From: Zoogloea sp. | GTDB taxonomy: Bacteria; Pseudomonadota; Gammaproteobacteria; Burkholderiales; Rhodocyclaceae | Assembly: GCA_016790385.1 (NCBI GenBank) | Contig: JAEUNV010000347.1 | Location: forward strand, 1 to 14,228 | Direction of reading: 5' to 3' | Length of the DNA: 14,228 bases | Shown here: positions 1 to 10,228 of the stretch, piece by piece | How the letters are laid out: each line of letters begins with the position of its first letter | Numbering within the stretch: position 1 is the stretch's first letter | Notes under the pieces: model-generated | What the model saw: the letters and a program-made list of their open reading frames with translations, nothing else | The model's database searches: none | Told to the model about the DNA's origin: nothing | Made by a program: the position numbers and the translations under genes

Positions 1-546
1 ACTTACATCCTCAACTCAAAAGACCTCCGAGCCATCGAGCATGTCCAGCGACTCGTGGAGATCGGCATCGACTCGCTGAAGATCGAGGGCCGCACCAAGA
101 GCCCCTACTACGTTGCCCGAACCTGCCAGGCCTACCGCCAGGCGATTGACGACGCGATTGCCGGGCGCAGCCTTGACCCTGCACTGCTGGGGCAGCTCGA
201 AGGCCTCGCCAACCGGGGCTACACGGACGGCTTCCTCCAGCGTCACACTCCCCACGAAACCCAGAACTACCTGCGCGGGCACTCCGAATCAGGCCGCAGC
301 CTGTACGTGGGTGACGTGGTGGCCTACGACGAGGACCGGGGCTTGGCCGAGATTGCCTCCAAGAATGCCTTCGCTGTGGGTGATCGCCTGGAGCTGATAC
401 ACCCTTCCGGCAATCTTGAGGTCCAGGTGGAGCGAATTCACAACGCCCAGGGGGAGGTGATTACCCGCATCCCCGGCAGCGACCACCGTGCCTGGCTTCC
501 CTTGCCTGCCGGGAGTGTCGGCGCATTCATCGCGCGTTTTATCTGA
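1..546 (+). CDS. trhP: tRNA 5-hydroxyuridine synthase TrhP/YegQ (U32 peptidase family), 3' end only
   Basis: The reading frame is open from base 1, so the 5' part lies outside the window; about 181 C-terminal residues are present. The segment IDSLKIEGRTKSPYYVART followed by YRQAIDDAI and RGYTDGFL is the typical C-terminal half of the YegQ/TrhP branch of the U32 'peptidase' family. The E. coli member hydroxylates U34 of certain tRNAs (prephenate-dependent ho5U formation) rather than acting as a protease. The remainder, with WLPLPAGSVGAF near the end, resembles the beta-rich C-terminal domain of these proteins, and the family is usually about 450 aa. The cluster- and substrate-binding residues should lie upstream of the window. 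The paralogues RlhA and UbiU/UbiV share the family, but the IEGRTKSPYYVA block and the tail fit TrhP best. The family call is solid; the exact paralogue is likely. Confidence 0.87.
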   Translation, partial: TYILNSKDLRAIEHVQRLVEIGIDSLKIEGRTKSPYYVARTCQAYRQAIDDAIAGRSLDPALLGQLEGLANRGYTDGFLQRHTPHETQNYLRGHSESGRSLYVGDVVAYDEDRGLAEIASKNAFAVGDRLELIHPSGNLEVQVERIHNAQGEVITRIPGSDHRAWLPLPAGSVGAFIARFI

Positions 547-551
547 AGCCC

Positions 552-581
552 TTGCAACTTGCACAAGAAACCTTGCATAAG
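552..581 (+). promoter_or_regulatory. Candidate sigma-70 promoter for rpmE
   Basis: TTGCAA (552-557) and CATAAG (576-581) are separated by 18 bp, each matching the consensus box at 4 of 6 positions. They lie just after the trhP stop and would give an rpmE leader of about 65-70 nt. A short inverted repeat in that leader (CTGAA, 585-589; TTCAG, 594-598) could fold. Three CTTGCA copies (551, 558, 572) overlap the promoter. E. coli rpmE is known to be autogenously controlled; whether this leader does that is unknown. Confidence 0.35.
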
Positions 582-655
582 AGGCTGAAATGCTTCAGAA
601 TGCTCCGCTTTCGGGTGGCCAAATTCACCACCCACGTACCCCAAAGGATAAAGCG

Positions 656-874
656 ATGAAAGCCGATACCCACCCGAATTACAACGATGTGCAGGTGACC
701 TGCTCCTGCGGCAACACCTTCGTCACCCGTTCCACCATGGGCAAGCCCCAGTACCACGTGGAAGTCTGCTCCGCCTGCCACCCGTTCTACACTGGCAAGC
801 AGAAGATCGTCGACACCGCTGGCCGTGTCGAGCGCTTCCGTCAGAAGTACGGTAGCGTTCAGCGTCTGGGCTGA
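656..874 (+). CDS. rpmE: 50S ribosomal protein bL31
   Basis: This 72-residue protein of the large ribosomal subunit matches the usual bL31 length of about 70. bL31 bridges the central protuberance of the 50S subunit and the head of the 30S subunit. It begins [10 protein letters not shown] and contains CSCGNTF, then [14 protein letters not shown], a bL31 signature. Cys16, Cys18, Cys38 and Cys41 are all present, so this is the zinc-binding (C+) form rather than the zinc-independent C- paralogue used in zinc starvation. The start at 656 is preceded by AAAGGA at 643-648 with 7-nt spacing; an in-frame ATG at 590 would add an unconserved tail and has no comparable site. It is probably monocistronic, with its own promoter candidate and a strong intrinsic terminator at 901-928. 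Confidence 0.97.
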   Translation: MKADTHPNYNDVQVTCSCGNTFVTRSTMGKPQYHVEVCSACHPFYTGKQKIVDTAGRVERFRQKYGSVQRLG

Positions 875-900
875 TTCCAGCCTCAAGCCTGGATGGACCG

Positions 901-928
901 AAAAAAGGCAGCCACGGCTGCCTTTTTT
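901..928 (+). terminator. Rho-independent terminator of rpmE
   Basis: A perfect 12-bp stem (901-912 with 917-928) closes a 4-nt loop. The stem is AAAAAAGGCAGC against GCTGCCTTTTTT, so it ends in a T run and starts with an A run, and could work in both directions. It lies 26 bp after the rpmE stop and before the glycosyltransferase start. Confidence 0.9.
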
Positions 929-952
929 GTTGCCCGCAGGAAACTCGCCGCC

Positions 953-2581
953 ATGTCGCTCGCCCCCTTCCGTTTCTCACTGCCCGCGCCGCTGGTGGGT
1001 CGGCCGCTCGCGGCACTCCTGGCAATCTACCTGTTGGTGGGCACAACAGGTCACCTGCCCTGGCGCGGTGACGATCTGACCCACTTGGGGCCGATTCACG
1101 CCATTCTCCAGGGCGGCAGCTGGCTCATGCCCGAGATAGCCGGCGAAACCTATCTCGGCGCCGCTCCGCTTTATTACTGGGTGGGCGCCCTCCTGGCCAA
1201 GCTGCTCGGCTGGCTCCTGCCGGTACATGACGCAGCCCGTCTTGCCACCAGTCTGTTCTGCGCCGCCACCCTTTACTGGACCGGTCTCGCCGCTCGCCGC
1301 CTCTATGGCGAAGCATCGTTTGCACCGGCAATCCTGCTCGGGATGGGCTCCTTGGGTCTGGTGGTACACGCCCACGAAACCCAACCCCAGCTCGCTCAGA
1401 TCGCGGGTATGGCGCTGTGTTTCGCAGGCCTCGGAGAGATCTCCGAACACCCCCGACGTGGCGGCATCCAGGCCGGGCTCGGCGTAGCCCTGGCCTTCCT
1501 TGCCAGCGGACTGTCTGGCCTTGCGCTCACCTTGCCGGTCATTTTTCTTACCCCGCTACTGTGCCCTCGCTGTCGTAACCCGATCGTGGCAAGGGGCATC
1601 GCTACAGGACTCGGCATTGCCCTCATGATCAGTGGCCTGTGGCTGACAGCAGCGGCCTATGGTCATCCCGGAGAAGTCACACTGTGGTGGCGTGAAGAAC
1701 TGCTCTCCACCACCCCCCATGCCAGCCATGTTTCGGAGCTTGGCAAACTCGTCCAGCTCTTTGGGTGGTTTGCGTGGCCACTGTGGCCAATCGCCGGGTG
1801 GGCGGTATGGCGCAACCGTCAGGCCATCGCCAGCCCTCAGCTTGCGCTTCCGCTGATGGCCAGCATCATCGCCGTCGTTCTGGTCACCTCGACGGGTGGC
1901 CTGCGCACCGCCGGCCTGCTCCCCGTACTTCCACCCCTCTGTCTGCTCGCCGCCTTCGGCGTAACGAGCCTCCGTCGCGGAGCGGCCAATGCTTTTGACT
2001 GGTTCGGGGTGATGGCTTTCATCTTCTTCGGAATCGTCGTCTGGCTGGGGTGGAGCGCCCTGCATTTTAGCTGGCCCCCAGGACTCGCCCGTCAGGTCGC
2101 TCGAATGGCCCCTGACTTCCAGCACGGCGGTTGGGTTTCGGGCGCCCTGGTAGGCCTTGCCCTCAGCCTCCTGCTCGTTCTTCTCCCACTGTTCACACAG
2201 CGCTCCGTCCAGCGCGGTGCCACAAATTGGGCTCTGGGCATGACGCTGCTGTGGTGCCTCGCGGTAACCCTTTGGCAACCCTGGTTCGCCCACACCAAGA
2301 ACTACCAGCCTCTTGCCAGTGAGCTCAGTCAGACCATCGGCCCACAACCTGGCTGCATCAAACGACGGAATGTTGGCGACACCCAACGGGCCGCACTCGA
2401 CTATTTTGCCAACATCCGGACCCTCCCTTACGATTCCGAGGAAGACTGCCGACTTCTGCTCACCTACACGGCTGGCGGAGTCGCCTCACGGAGCGTCCCG
2501 CCGGAATGGCATGTCATGTGGGAGCGTCGGCTGGGTGGTGGTCGCAAGGCGGAAACCTTCAAACTCTATCGTCGCGACTGA
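953..2581 (+). CDS. GT-C fold membrane glycosyltransferase (ArnT/PMT-like, GT39/GT83 type)
   Basis: This 542-residue polytopic inner-membrane protein has roughly 11-12 hydrophobic segments and a soluble C-terminal part from about residue 455. After the first membrane helix (about residues 19-33) comes RGDDLTHLG, with Asp40-Asp41 where GT-C enzymes carry the catalytic acidic pair in the first periplasmic loop. It is followed by YLGAAPLYYW, the counterpart of the family's YxxKPPLYYW block. Such enzymes move a sugar from a polyprenyl-phosphate donor onto lipid A, glycan or protein; the substrate here is unknown. The Lys of KPP is replaced by Ala, which is unusual. I chose ATG 953 (AGGA at 939-942, 10-nt spacing). 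An upstream in-frame ATG at 893 would translate through the rpmE terminator. Its reading frame is free of frameshifts, and no sugar-lipid genes adjoin it. Confidence 0.72.
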   Translation: MSLAPFRFSLPAPLVGRPLAALLAIYLLVGTTGHLPWRGDDLTHLGPIHAILQGGSWLMPEIAGETYLGAAPLYYWVGALLAKLLGWLLPVHDAARLATSLFCAATLYWTGLAARRLYGEASFAPAILLGMGSLGLVVHAHETQPQLAQIAGMALCFAGLGEISEHPRRGGIQAGLGVALAFLASGLSGLALTLPVIFLTPLLCPRCRNPIVARGIATGLGIALMISGLWLTAAAYGHPGEVTLWWREELLSTTPHASHVSELGKLVQLFGWFAWPLWPIAGWAVWRNRQAIASPQLALPLMASIIAVVLVTSTGGLRTAGLLPVLPPLCLLAAFGVTSLRRGAANAFDWFGVMAFIFFGIVVWLGWSALHFSWPPGLARQVARMAPDFQHGGWVSGALVGLALSLLLVLLPLFTQRSVQRGATNWALGMTLLWCLAVTLWQPWFAHTKNYQPLASELSQTIGPQPGCIKRRNVGDTQRAALDYFANIRTLPYDSEEDCRLLLTYTAGGVASRSVPPEWHVMWERRLGGGRKAETFKLYRRD

Positions 2582-2836
2582 AACCCTGACTGAATTGGAT
2601 TACCACGACGTTCATCGGTAAGCCCACGCCTGGAGGGGGCGACGCGAAGTAGCCAATTCTGCACACAGGGTTAAACATGGCATGGTCGAGTGCCTGCTTG
2701 ACGACAGCCGATGACGGCGCTGCCATTCAAACGCACTTACGGAGCGCACCTGAGATCTCGGCCTCGACCCGAGAACGAGGAAGGAACATCGCCGGGTCGC
2801 GTTTCGAAGCTGCCAGAATGCACTGGCCGGGAGAAT

Positions 2837-3112
2837 CTATTTTTGCTGGGGGGTCTGGACGAAGATCTCGTCCGGTTTGGTCAGGCCGAGCTCGAAGCGC
2901 GCACGCTCTTCGATAGCCTCATAGCCCGTCTTCAGATCACGGACTTCCGCTTCCAGCCCGGTATTACGCTGCTCAAGCTTTCGATTGCCCTCCTTCTGGG
3001 CAGCCAGTTGCTTTTCCACTTCCCACACACGAAGCCACCCACCCTTGCCTATCCATAGGGGATACTGCAAGGCAAGAGCCAGAAGAACGAGAACGAGGAC
3101 GGGCCAGCGCAT
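2837..3112 (-). CDS. ftsB: Cell division protein FtsB
   Basis: This 91-residue bitopic protein has a short N-terminus, one transmembrane helix (about residues 3-21, rich in V/L/A) and a periplasmic coiled coil (about 30-65: EVEKQLAAQ, then KLEQRNTGLEAEV). It ends with the conserved FtsB/DivIC block AIEERARFELGLTKPDEIF (66-84). FtsB joins FtsL and FtsQ in the septal complex that activates FtsWI. The position directly after eno is the classic proteobacterial arrangement, with 47 bp between them. No good Shine-Dalgarno sequence precedes the ATG, and a stable hairpin sits 9 nt upstream, so translation may depend on coupling or on opening of that hairpin. Confidence 0.95.
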   Translation of the reverse strand: MRWPVLVLVLLALALQYPLWIGKGGWLRVWEVEKQLAAQKEGNRKLEQRNTGLEAEVRDLKTGYEAIEERARFELGLTKPDEIFVQTPQQK

Positions 3113-3121
3113 GACGTCGCT

Positions 3122-3147
3122 GCGGCCACCCCGGGAGGGATGGCCGC
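3122..3147 (-). promoter_or_regulatory. Stable hairpin in the eno-ftsB junction
   Basis: In the mRNA an 11-bp stem (3147-3137 with 3132-3122, one G-U pair) closes a 4-nt loop. No U run follows, so it is not a normal intrinsic terminator. It fills most of the 47-bp gap and ends 9 nt before the ftsB ATG, covering where a ribosome binding site would be. It could protect the 3' end of an abundant eno message, lower ftsB translation, or pause polymerase. The fold is read from the sequence; the function is inference. Confidence 0.45.
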
Positions 3148-3159
3148 GGCTTCCTTCAA

Positions 3160-4461
<1,302 letters not shown>

Positions 4462-4472
4462 TTATCACTGAA

Positions 4473-4502
4473 TTTACAGCGGCGACCTTCCGGCCGCCTC
4501 AA
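4473..4502 (-). promoter_or_regulatory. Possible internal promoter in front of eno
   Basis: On the minus strand TTGAGG (4502-4497) and TGTAAA (4478-4473) are 18 bp apart, each matching 4 of 6 consensus positions, in the 81-bp kdsA-eno gap. Transcription would start about 15-20 nt before the eno ATG. The spacer holds a 7-bp hairpin (4481-4498) with a GGAA loop on the minus strand. Enolase is needed at far higher levels than KdsA, which makes an internal promoter plausible. The boxes are weak. Confidence 0.28.
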
Positions 4503-4530
4503 CTTCGAAACCGGAAAATCGCCCGCAGGC

Positions 4531-5370
4531 TCAAGCCTTCAGCTCTTCAAACCCCTCGGCCTTGACCAGCGCATCGATCGCCTTGAGGGTGGCGAGCAGC
4601 GCCTTTAGCCGGGGGAGCGGCCACGCGTTGGGACCGTCGGAAAAGGCCTTGGAGGGATCGGGATGGGTTTCCATGAACAGGCCGGCAACACCGACCGCGA
4701 CGGCCGCCCGGGCCAGCACGGGAACGAACTCCCGCTGACCACCGGAGACCGTACCCTGCCCGCCCGGCAGCTGTACGGAGTGGGTGGCGTCGAACACCAC
4801 CGGACAGCCCGTCTCACGCATGATCGCCAGGGAGCGCATGTCGGAGACAAGGTTGTTGTATCCGAAAGATGCGCCCCGCTCGCACACCATGATGGTGTCG
4901 GCACCACCGTTGGCTTCGCGGGCCTTGTCGACGACATTCCTCATGTCGCCCGGTGCCAGGAACTGCCCCTTCTTGATATTGACCGGCTTGCCGGACGCCG
5001 CGACCGCGTGGATGAAGTCGGTCTGACGGCACAGGAAGGCCGGCGTCTGGAGTACATCGACGACAGCTGCCACGTGGGGCACTTCGGCCTCGGTGTGCAC
5101 GTCGGTGAGAACGGGCACGCCGACCTTCTCGCGGACTTCCGCGAGGATCTCGAGGCCCTTCTCCATACCCATACCGCGGAAGGACTTGCCGGAGCTCCGG
5201 TTAGCCTTGTCGTAGCTGGACTTGTAGATGAAAGGGATGCCGAGTTCCCCGCAGATGTCCTTGAGCGCCGTGGCAGTCTCGAAGGCCATCTCACGGGACT
5301 CGATGACGCAGGGCCCGGCGATGAGGAAGAAGGGTTTGTCGATGCCGACGTCGAAGCCGCAGAGTTTCAT
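4531..5370 (-). CDS. kdsA: 3-deoxy-8-phosphooctulonate (Kdo-8-P) synthase, metal-dependent type
   Basis: KdsA condenses PEP with arabinose 5-phosphate to Kdo 8-phosphate, a committed step of LPS inner-core synthesis in the cytoplasm. The protein is 279 residues, as expected for this TIM-barrel family. It shows [12 protein letters not shown] (14-25), [12 protein letters not shown] (49-60), [29 protein letters not shown] and SDGPNAWPL. Cys21, His197 (DATHS), Glu234 (METHP) and Asp245 (SDGPN) form the metal-site set of the metal-dependent class; E. coli-type enzymes have Asn at the Cys position. AAGGA lies 7 nt before the ATG, and only 10 bp separate it from the pyrG stop, so the two are almost certainly cotranscribed. 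Confidence 0.98.
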   Translation of the reverse strand: MKLCGFDVGIDKPFFLIAGPCVIESREMAFETATALKDICGELGIPFIYKSSYDKANRSSGKSFRGMGMEKGLEILAEVREKVGVPVLTDVHTEAEVPHVAAVVDVLQTPAFLCRQTDFIHAVAASGKPVNIKKGQFLAPGDMRNVVDKAREANGGADTIMVCERGASFGYNNLVSDMRSLAIMRETGCPVVFDATHSVQLPGGQGTVSGGQREFVPVLARAAVAVGVAGLFMETHPDPSKAFSDGPNAWPLPRLKALLATLKAIDALVKAEGFEELKA

Positions 5371-5380
5371 GGGGTTTCCT

Positions 5381-7114
<1,734 letters not shown>

Positions 7115-7156
7115 TTAGCGGCAAGGTCCGGAGGCGAATAAGCCCCCCGTGGAACG

Positions 7157-7705
7157 CTAGTTGTCGCGGATGAAGTCCCGGTTGATTTCGCGGAAGAGAT
7201 CGGTCGCGCTGCGCTTTAGCCACTCGAAAGCAACCATCTCACGGGTCACCACCTCGACCCCGTGAGCCCGCATGCGCGCCAGCGCGGCCTGCTTGTCAGC
7301 GGGTTTGCGCGAACCAACAGCGTCCTCCACCAGGAACACCTCCTTGCCCTGCCAGCGCAATTCAAGAACAGTCTGCATCACGCAGACATGCGCTTCAGTG
7401 CCCACGACAACGACCTGGCGTCGAACATCGATCGCGGTGCCACTGAGACATCCATCGGAGACACAGGAAAAATGAGTCTTTTCGACAAAATGAGCATCGT
7501 CCAGGGCCTCCCGCAAAGGCGCTACCGTCGCGCCAAGACCGGCCGGATACTGCTCCGAAACCACTACCGGCACCTTCAGACGCGTGGCAAGGCGCGCCAG
7601 CCAGACGCAGTTGTCGAGTATCGTCTGACCGTCGGCAATGGCAGGCAGCAGCCGCTCCTGGACATCGACGATCAACAAGGTGGATTTACCGCCATCCATC
7701 AACAT
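7157..7705 (-). CDS. Isochorismatase-family cysteine hydrolase (YcaC-like)
   Basis: This 182-residue single-domain alpha/beta hydrolase belongs to the isochorismatase superfamily. The catalytic triad is visible: Asp14 in LLIVDVQERL, Lys76 in FVEKTHFSC, and nucleophile Cys108 in GTEAHVCVMQT, with the usual cis-peptide region at VVGTEAHVC. Family members hydrolyse isochorismate, nicotinamide, N-carbamoyl compounds and others; this short stand-alone type is mostly uncharacterised, so no substrate is claimed. A GAGGA-type ribosome site lies 8-9 nt before ATG 7705; a second in-frame ATG at 7699 is less well placed. It follows the remains of aacS by 42 bp on the same strand and may share its transcript. 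The triad is complete, so this gene looks functional. Confidence 0.88.
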   Translation of the reverse strand: MLMDGGKSTLLIVDVQERLLPAIADGQTILDNCVWLARLATRLKVPVVVSEQYPAGLGATVAPLREALDDAHFVEKTHFSCVSDGCLSGTAIDVRRQVVVVGTEAHVCVMQTVLELRWQGKEVFLVEDAVGSRKPADKQAALARMRAHGVEVVTREMVAFEWLKRSATDLFREINRDFIRDN

Positions 7706-7747
7706 GGGAAAGTTCCTCAGGATTGAATTTCGGGGGCGAAACTTGAA

Positions 7748-9640
7748 CTACGCCAGGGTGGCGGCGAAGCTTGCCAAAGCTGCCAGGCTCCCGACCGACC
7801 CACCATACACCACCGCCTGCACAGCCAGCGCGTCGATTTTTTCGCCCCTGCCGCGTAGAACGTGCGTGACCTGCACAATCCGCGCAGGCACGTTACAGAG
7901 TGTGGCGATATCGCGGATGGCGTCAAGAATGAGCGAAGTCGAGCGCCCCGTCGAGATGAGCGCACTCCCGCAACTGGACGAAGAACCCCATCACGTCGCC
8001 GCCCTTTGCCCGGAACAACTGCTGTCCGACACAACAGACTCGCCCGCCACGCCAACGGCTGTGTCAGAACAACCGTGGATGATCAGACCACCGTGAGGAG
8101 TGAATTCGGACTGTTCACCGTGGCACCACACATTTTCAAAGCGCGCGAAATACGCGGCCCTATATTGAGCGCCATCAGGATCGTTCCAGAAGCCAATGGG
8201 CATTGCCGGGAACGCTCTGCTGCAAACCAGGGCCCCCACCTCGCCCCGCACAGGCACGCCAATATCGTTAAGGACGTCAAGCGCCATACCGAGCCCCTTA
8301 CACTGGATCTCCCCGCGCCATACCGGCATAGTCGGGTTACCCAGCGCAAAGCAAGAAAGGATGTCTGCACTGCCCGAAATCGACGACAGGCACACATCGG
8401 CTTTGATCTCCTGGTAGACATAGTCAAAACTCTCGGGCGCCAGCCCTCCTTCGGCGGAAAAGAAGGCCCGCAAGCGGACTAGATCGTGGGTTTCCCGCGG
8501 GCGCAAACCCGCCTTGGCAATGCGATCGATGAATGTTGCCGATACACCCAAATGGGTAATCCGCTCCACTCGAGCGTAGTCAAATAGGATCGCCCCATTG
8601 CCCAGCGTCATCGATCCGTCGTAGAGCAACAAGCTGGCCCCCGAAGCCAGACCCGACACCAGCCAGTACCACATCATCGAGCCACAGTGGGTGAAACAGG
8701 ACAAGCGATCACCCGGCCTAATGTCGCAGTGCAGGCGGTGCTCCTTCAGATGCTGAAGCAACACCCCACCCGCGCCATGCACAATGCCTTTGGGCACACC
8801 CGCGACACCCGACGGATACACCACGTACAAAGGGTGATCGAAGGGCAGGCTGACGAAGGGGATCTCGGTGACAGACAGGAACGGCTTTACGAAGTCCGAC
8901 AGCATACGGGCATGGCGAACATGGGAAAGATCGTGGCGGGCGTGCACATAGGGCACCACCACCACGCGCCTGACCGAAGGCAGCCCCTCGGCAATAGCGG
9001 CCACGCTGTGCATGCAGTCGATAATCTCGCCGTCGCGATAATAGCCATCCGCGGCCAACAGGACTTTGGGCTCAATCTGCCCGAATCGATCCAGTGCGCC
9101 CTGCACGCCGGAGTCCGGAGAGGCTGACGAGAAGACGGCCCCAATGCCGGACGCCGCCAGCATTGCGACGATGGTCTCAGGCAGATTCGGCGTCCAGGCC
9201 ACCACACGGTCACCCGCCGACACCCCCATCTCCTGGAGTGCCGCGGCAAAATGGGCTACCTGACGATACAAATCCCCATGGGACAGGCGGTTCCGGACCC
9301 TGTCCTCGCCCCAAAATACCAATGCATCGCGCTCGTCCCTGCTGCGCAGCAGGTTCTCGGCAAAATTGAGCTGCGCGTCCGGAAACCACCTGGCGCCAGG
9401 CATGCTTTCGGAATTTTCGACAACGCGCGAACCCATCCGGCCGCGTACCTCACCGTCTTCCCATATCGAGGTCCAGAACTCGGCAGGTGCGTCCACCGAC
9501 CAGGCGTGCAGCGCGGTGTAGTCGGGCAGGCAGCGGCCCCAGCGCGTTTCCGCCCATCGGGAAAAAGCGGTGATATTGGCCCCACCCACCTGATCGGCGC
9601 CGGGCACCCACAAGGGCCGGCCGGCAACGGCATCACTCAT
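7748..9640 (-). pseudogene. aacS: Acetoacetyl-CoA synthetase, disrupted in its C-terminal domain
   Basis: Intact members (about 650 aa) activate acetoacetate with ATP and CoA. The frame runs 549 residues from ATG 9640 (AGGAG 8 nt upstream) to a stop at 7991. It has clear family blocks: MPGARWFPDAQLNFAENLL (80-98), GVQGALDRFGQIEPKVL, GAGGVLLQHLKEH, ADVCLSSISG, WRGEIQCKGLGMA, GFWNDPDGAQYRAAYF. After residue 526 homology breaks. A piece like FVQLRECAHLDGAL is encoded in another frame (7997-7925). Then the original frame resumes beyond the stop with AIRDIATLCNVPARIV and GRGEKIDALAVQAVV, including the Lys of the A10-like motif, to a stop at 7748. About 15 residues also appear deleted near 7998-8062. 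Motif residues are altered: PSGVAGVPK for SSGTTGxPK (276-284), SAEGGL for STGSPL, CHGEQ for CHGDF, HGCSD for HGRSD. A sequencing error could explain one indel, not the whole pattern. Confidence 0.85.
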
Positions 9641-9707
9641 GCAACGGTCTCCTATCGTTGTTCTGGCCTGCCGATTTCACTGTCGGACTTTACGGTCAAA
9701 TGTTTTA

Positions 9708-10136
9708 CTAGCTTACCGCGTCACGCAGCGCATCGGGGATGGGCACCGACTTCCCGGAGCGGGGCTCCATCCAAACCACCTTGGCTGCTCCCTCGGCATA
9801 CAGGCGATCATCCCCCTCCAGGTAAAGCTCGTACCAGGTCATCACACTGCTACGCCCCGGTTCCCCGGCATACACGTTCACCTGCACCGTGGCTGGATAG
9901 TTCACCGGTATCAGGAAGGTGCAGCTGGCATTGATGATCACCGCGCCGGTCTCGGCCTGCGGACTGACAACAAAGCCTGCTTCCTCAAGCCACTCCACCC
10001 GCGCCTGCTCGAAGTAGCGGAAATAGACCGTATTGTTTACATGCCCGTAATAATCCATGTCACCCCAGCGCACAACCTGGCGGGACGTATGCACTAACCG
10101 GCGCGCCGGCGAATCGGTAATGGCCATCGAACTCAA
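9708..10136 (-). CDS. Hotdog-fold acyl-CoA thioesterase (4HBT/YbgC-FadM type)
   Basis: About 142 residues, the normal size for a single-hotdog 4HBT thioesterase that hydrolyses acyl-CoA in the cytoplasm. The active-site signature is GDMDYYGHVNNTVYFRYFEQAR, with the catalytic Asp28 (TTG start numbering) in the D-x-x-GHVNN block before the long helix. The chain length it prefers cannot be told. I placed the start at TTG 10136 because AAGGAG lies 6 nt upstream. The ATG three codons later (10127) is 15 nt from that site, and the open frame to ATG 10214 adds an unconserved extension. It is divergent from ETF-QO and lies 67 bp upstream of aacS on the same strand, suggesting a catabolic operon. It shares the operator candidate at 10229-10252 with ETF-QO. 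Confidence 0.87.
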   Translation of the reverse strand: MSSMAITDSPARRLVHTSRQVVRWGDMDYYGHVNNTVYFRYFEQARVEWLEEAGFVVSPQAETGAVIINASCTFLIPVNYPATVQVNVYAGEPGRSSVMTWYELYLEGDDRLYAEGAAKVVWMEPRSGKSVPIPDALRDAVS

Positions 10137-10228
10137 CGGGTTCTCCTTGATCGGTTTCCTGTTTGCAAAAGGCACCTGCTGAAAGCTTGCACAGAATGCA
10201 ATGCCAGCAGGCAAGACTGGCGGTCAAT

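Noticed and set aside
893..952. Upstream start (ATG 893) for the glycosyltransferase
   Set aside because: It would translate the rpmE terminator hairpin as the N-terminus and has no Shine-Dalgarno sequence; ATG 953 has AGGA upstream and leads into the first membrane helix.
1556..2386. 276-codon minus-strand open frame opposite the glycosyltransferase
   Set aside because: Shadow of a hydrophobic membrane protein; its composition is polar and low-complexity, with no motif and no ribosome binding site.
2582..2836. Gap between the glycosyltransferase and ftsB as a possible gene, sRNA or terminator
   Set aside because: Small open frames here overlap ftsB on the opposite strand and lack motifs. 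I see only short imperfect inverted repeats (around 2752-2780) without a U run, so no terminator or RNA can be supported.
7717..8055. 112-codon minus-strand open frame between the hydrolase and aacS
   Set aside because: Arg/Ser-rich with no family resemblance. The same bases encode the remains of the AacS C-terminal domain in other frames.
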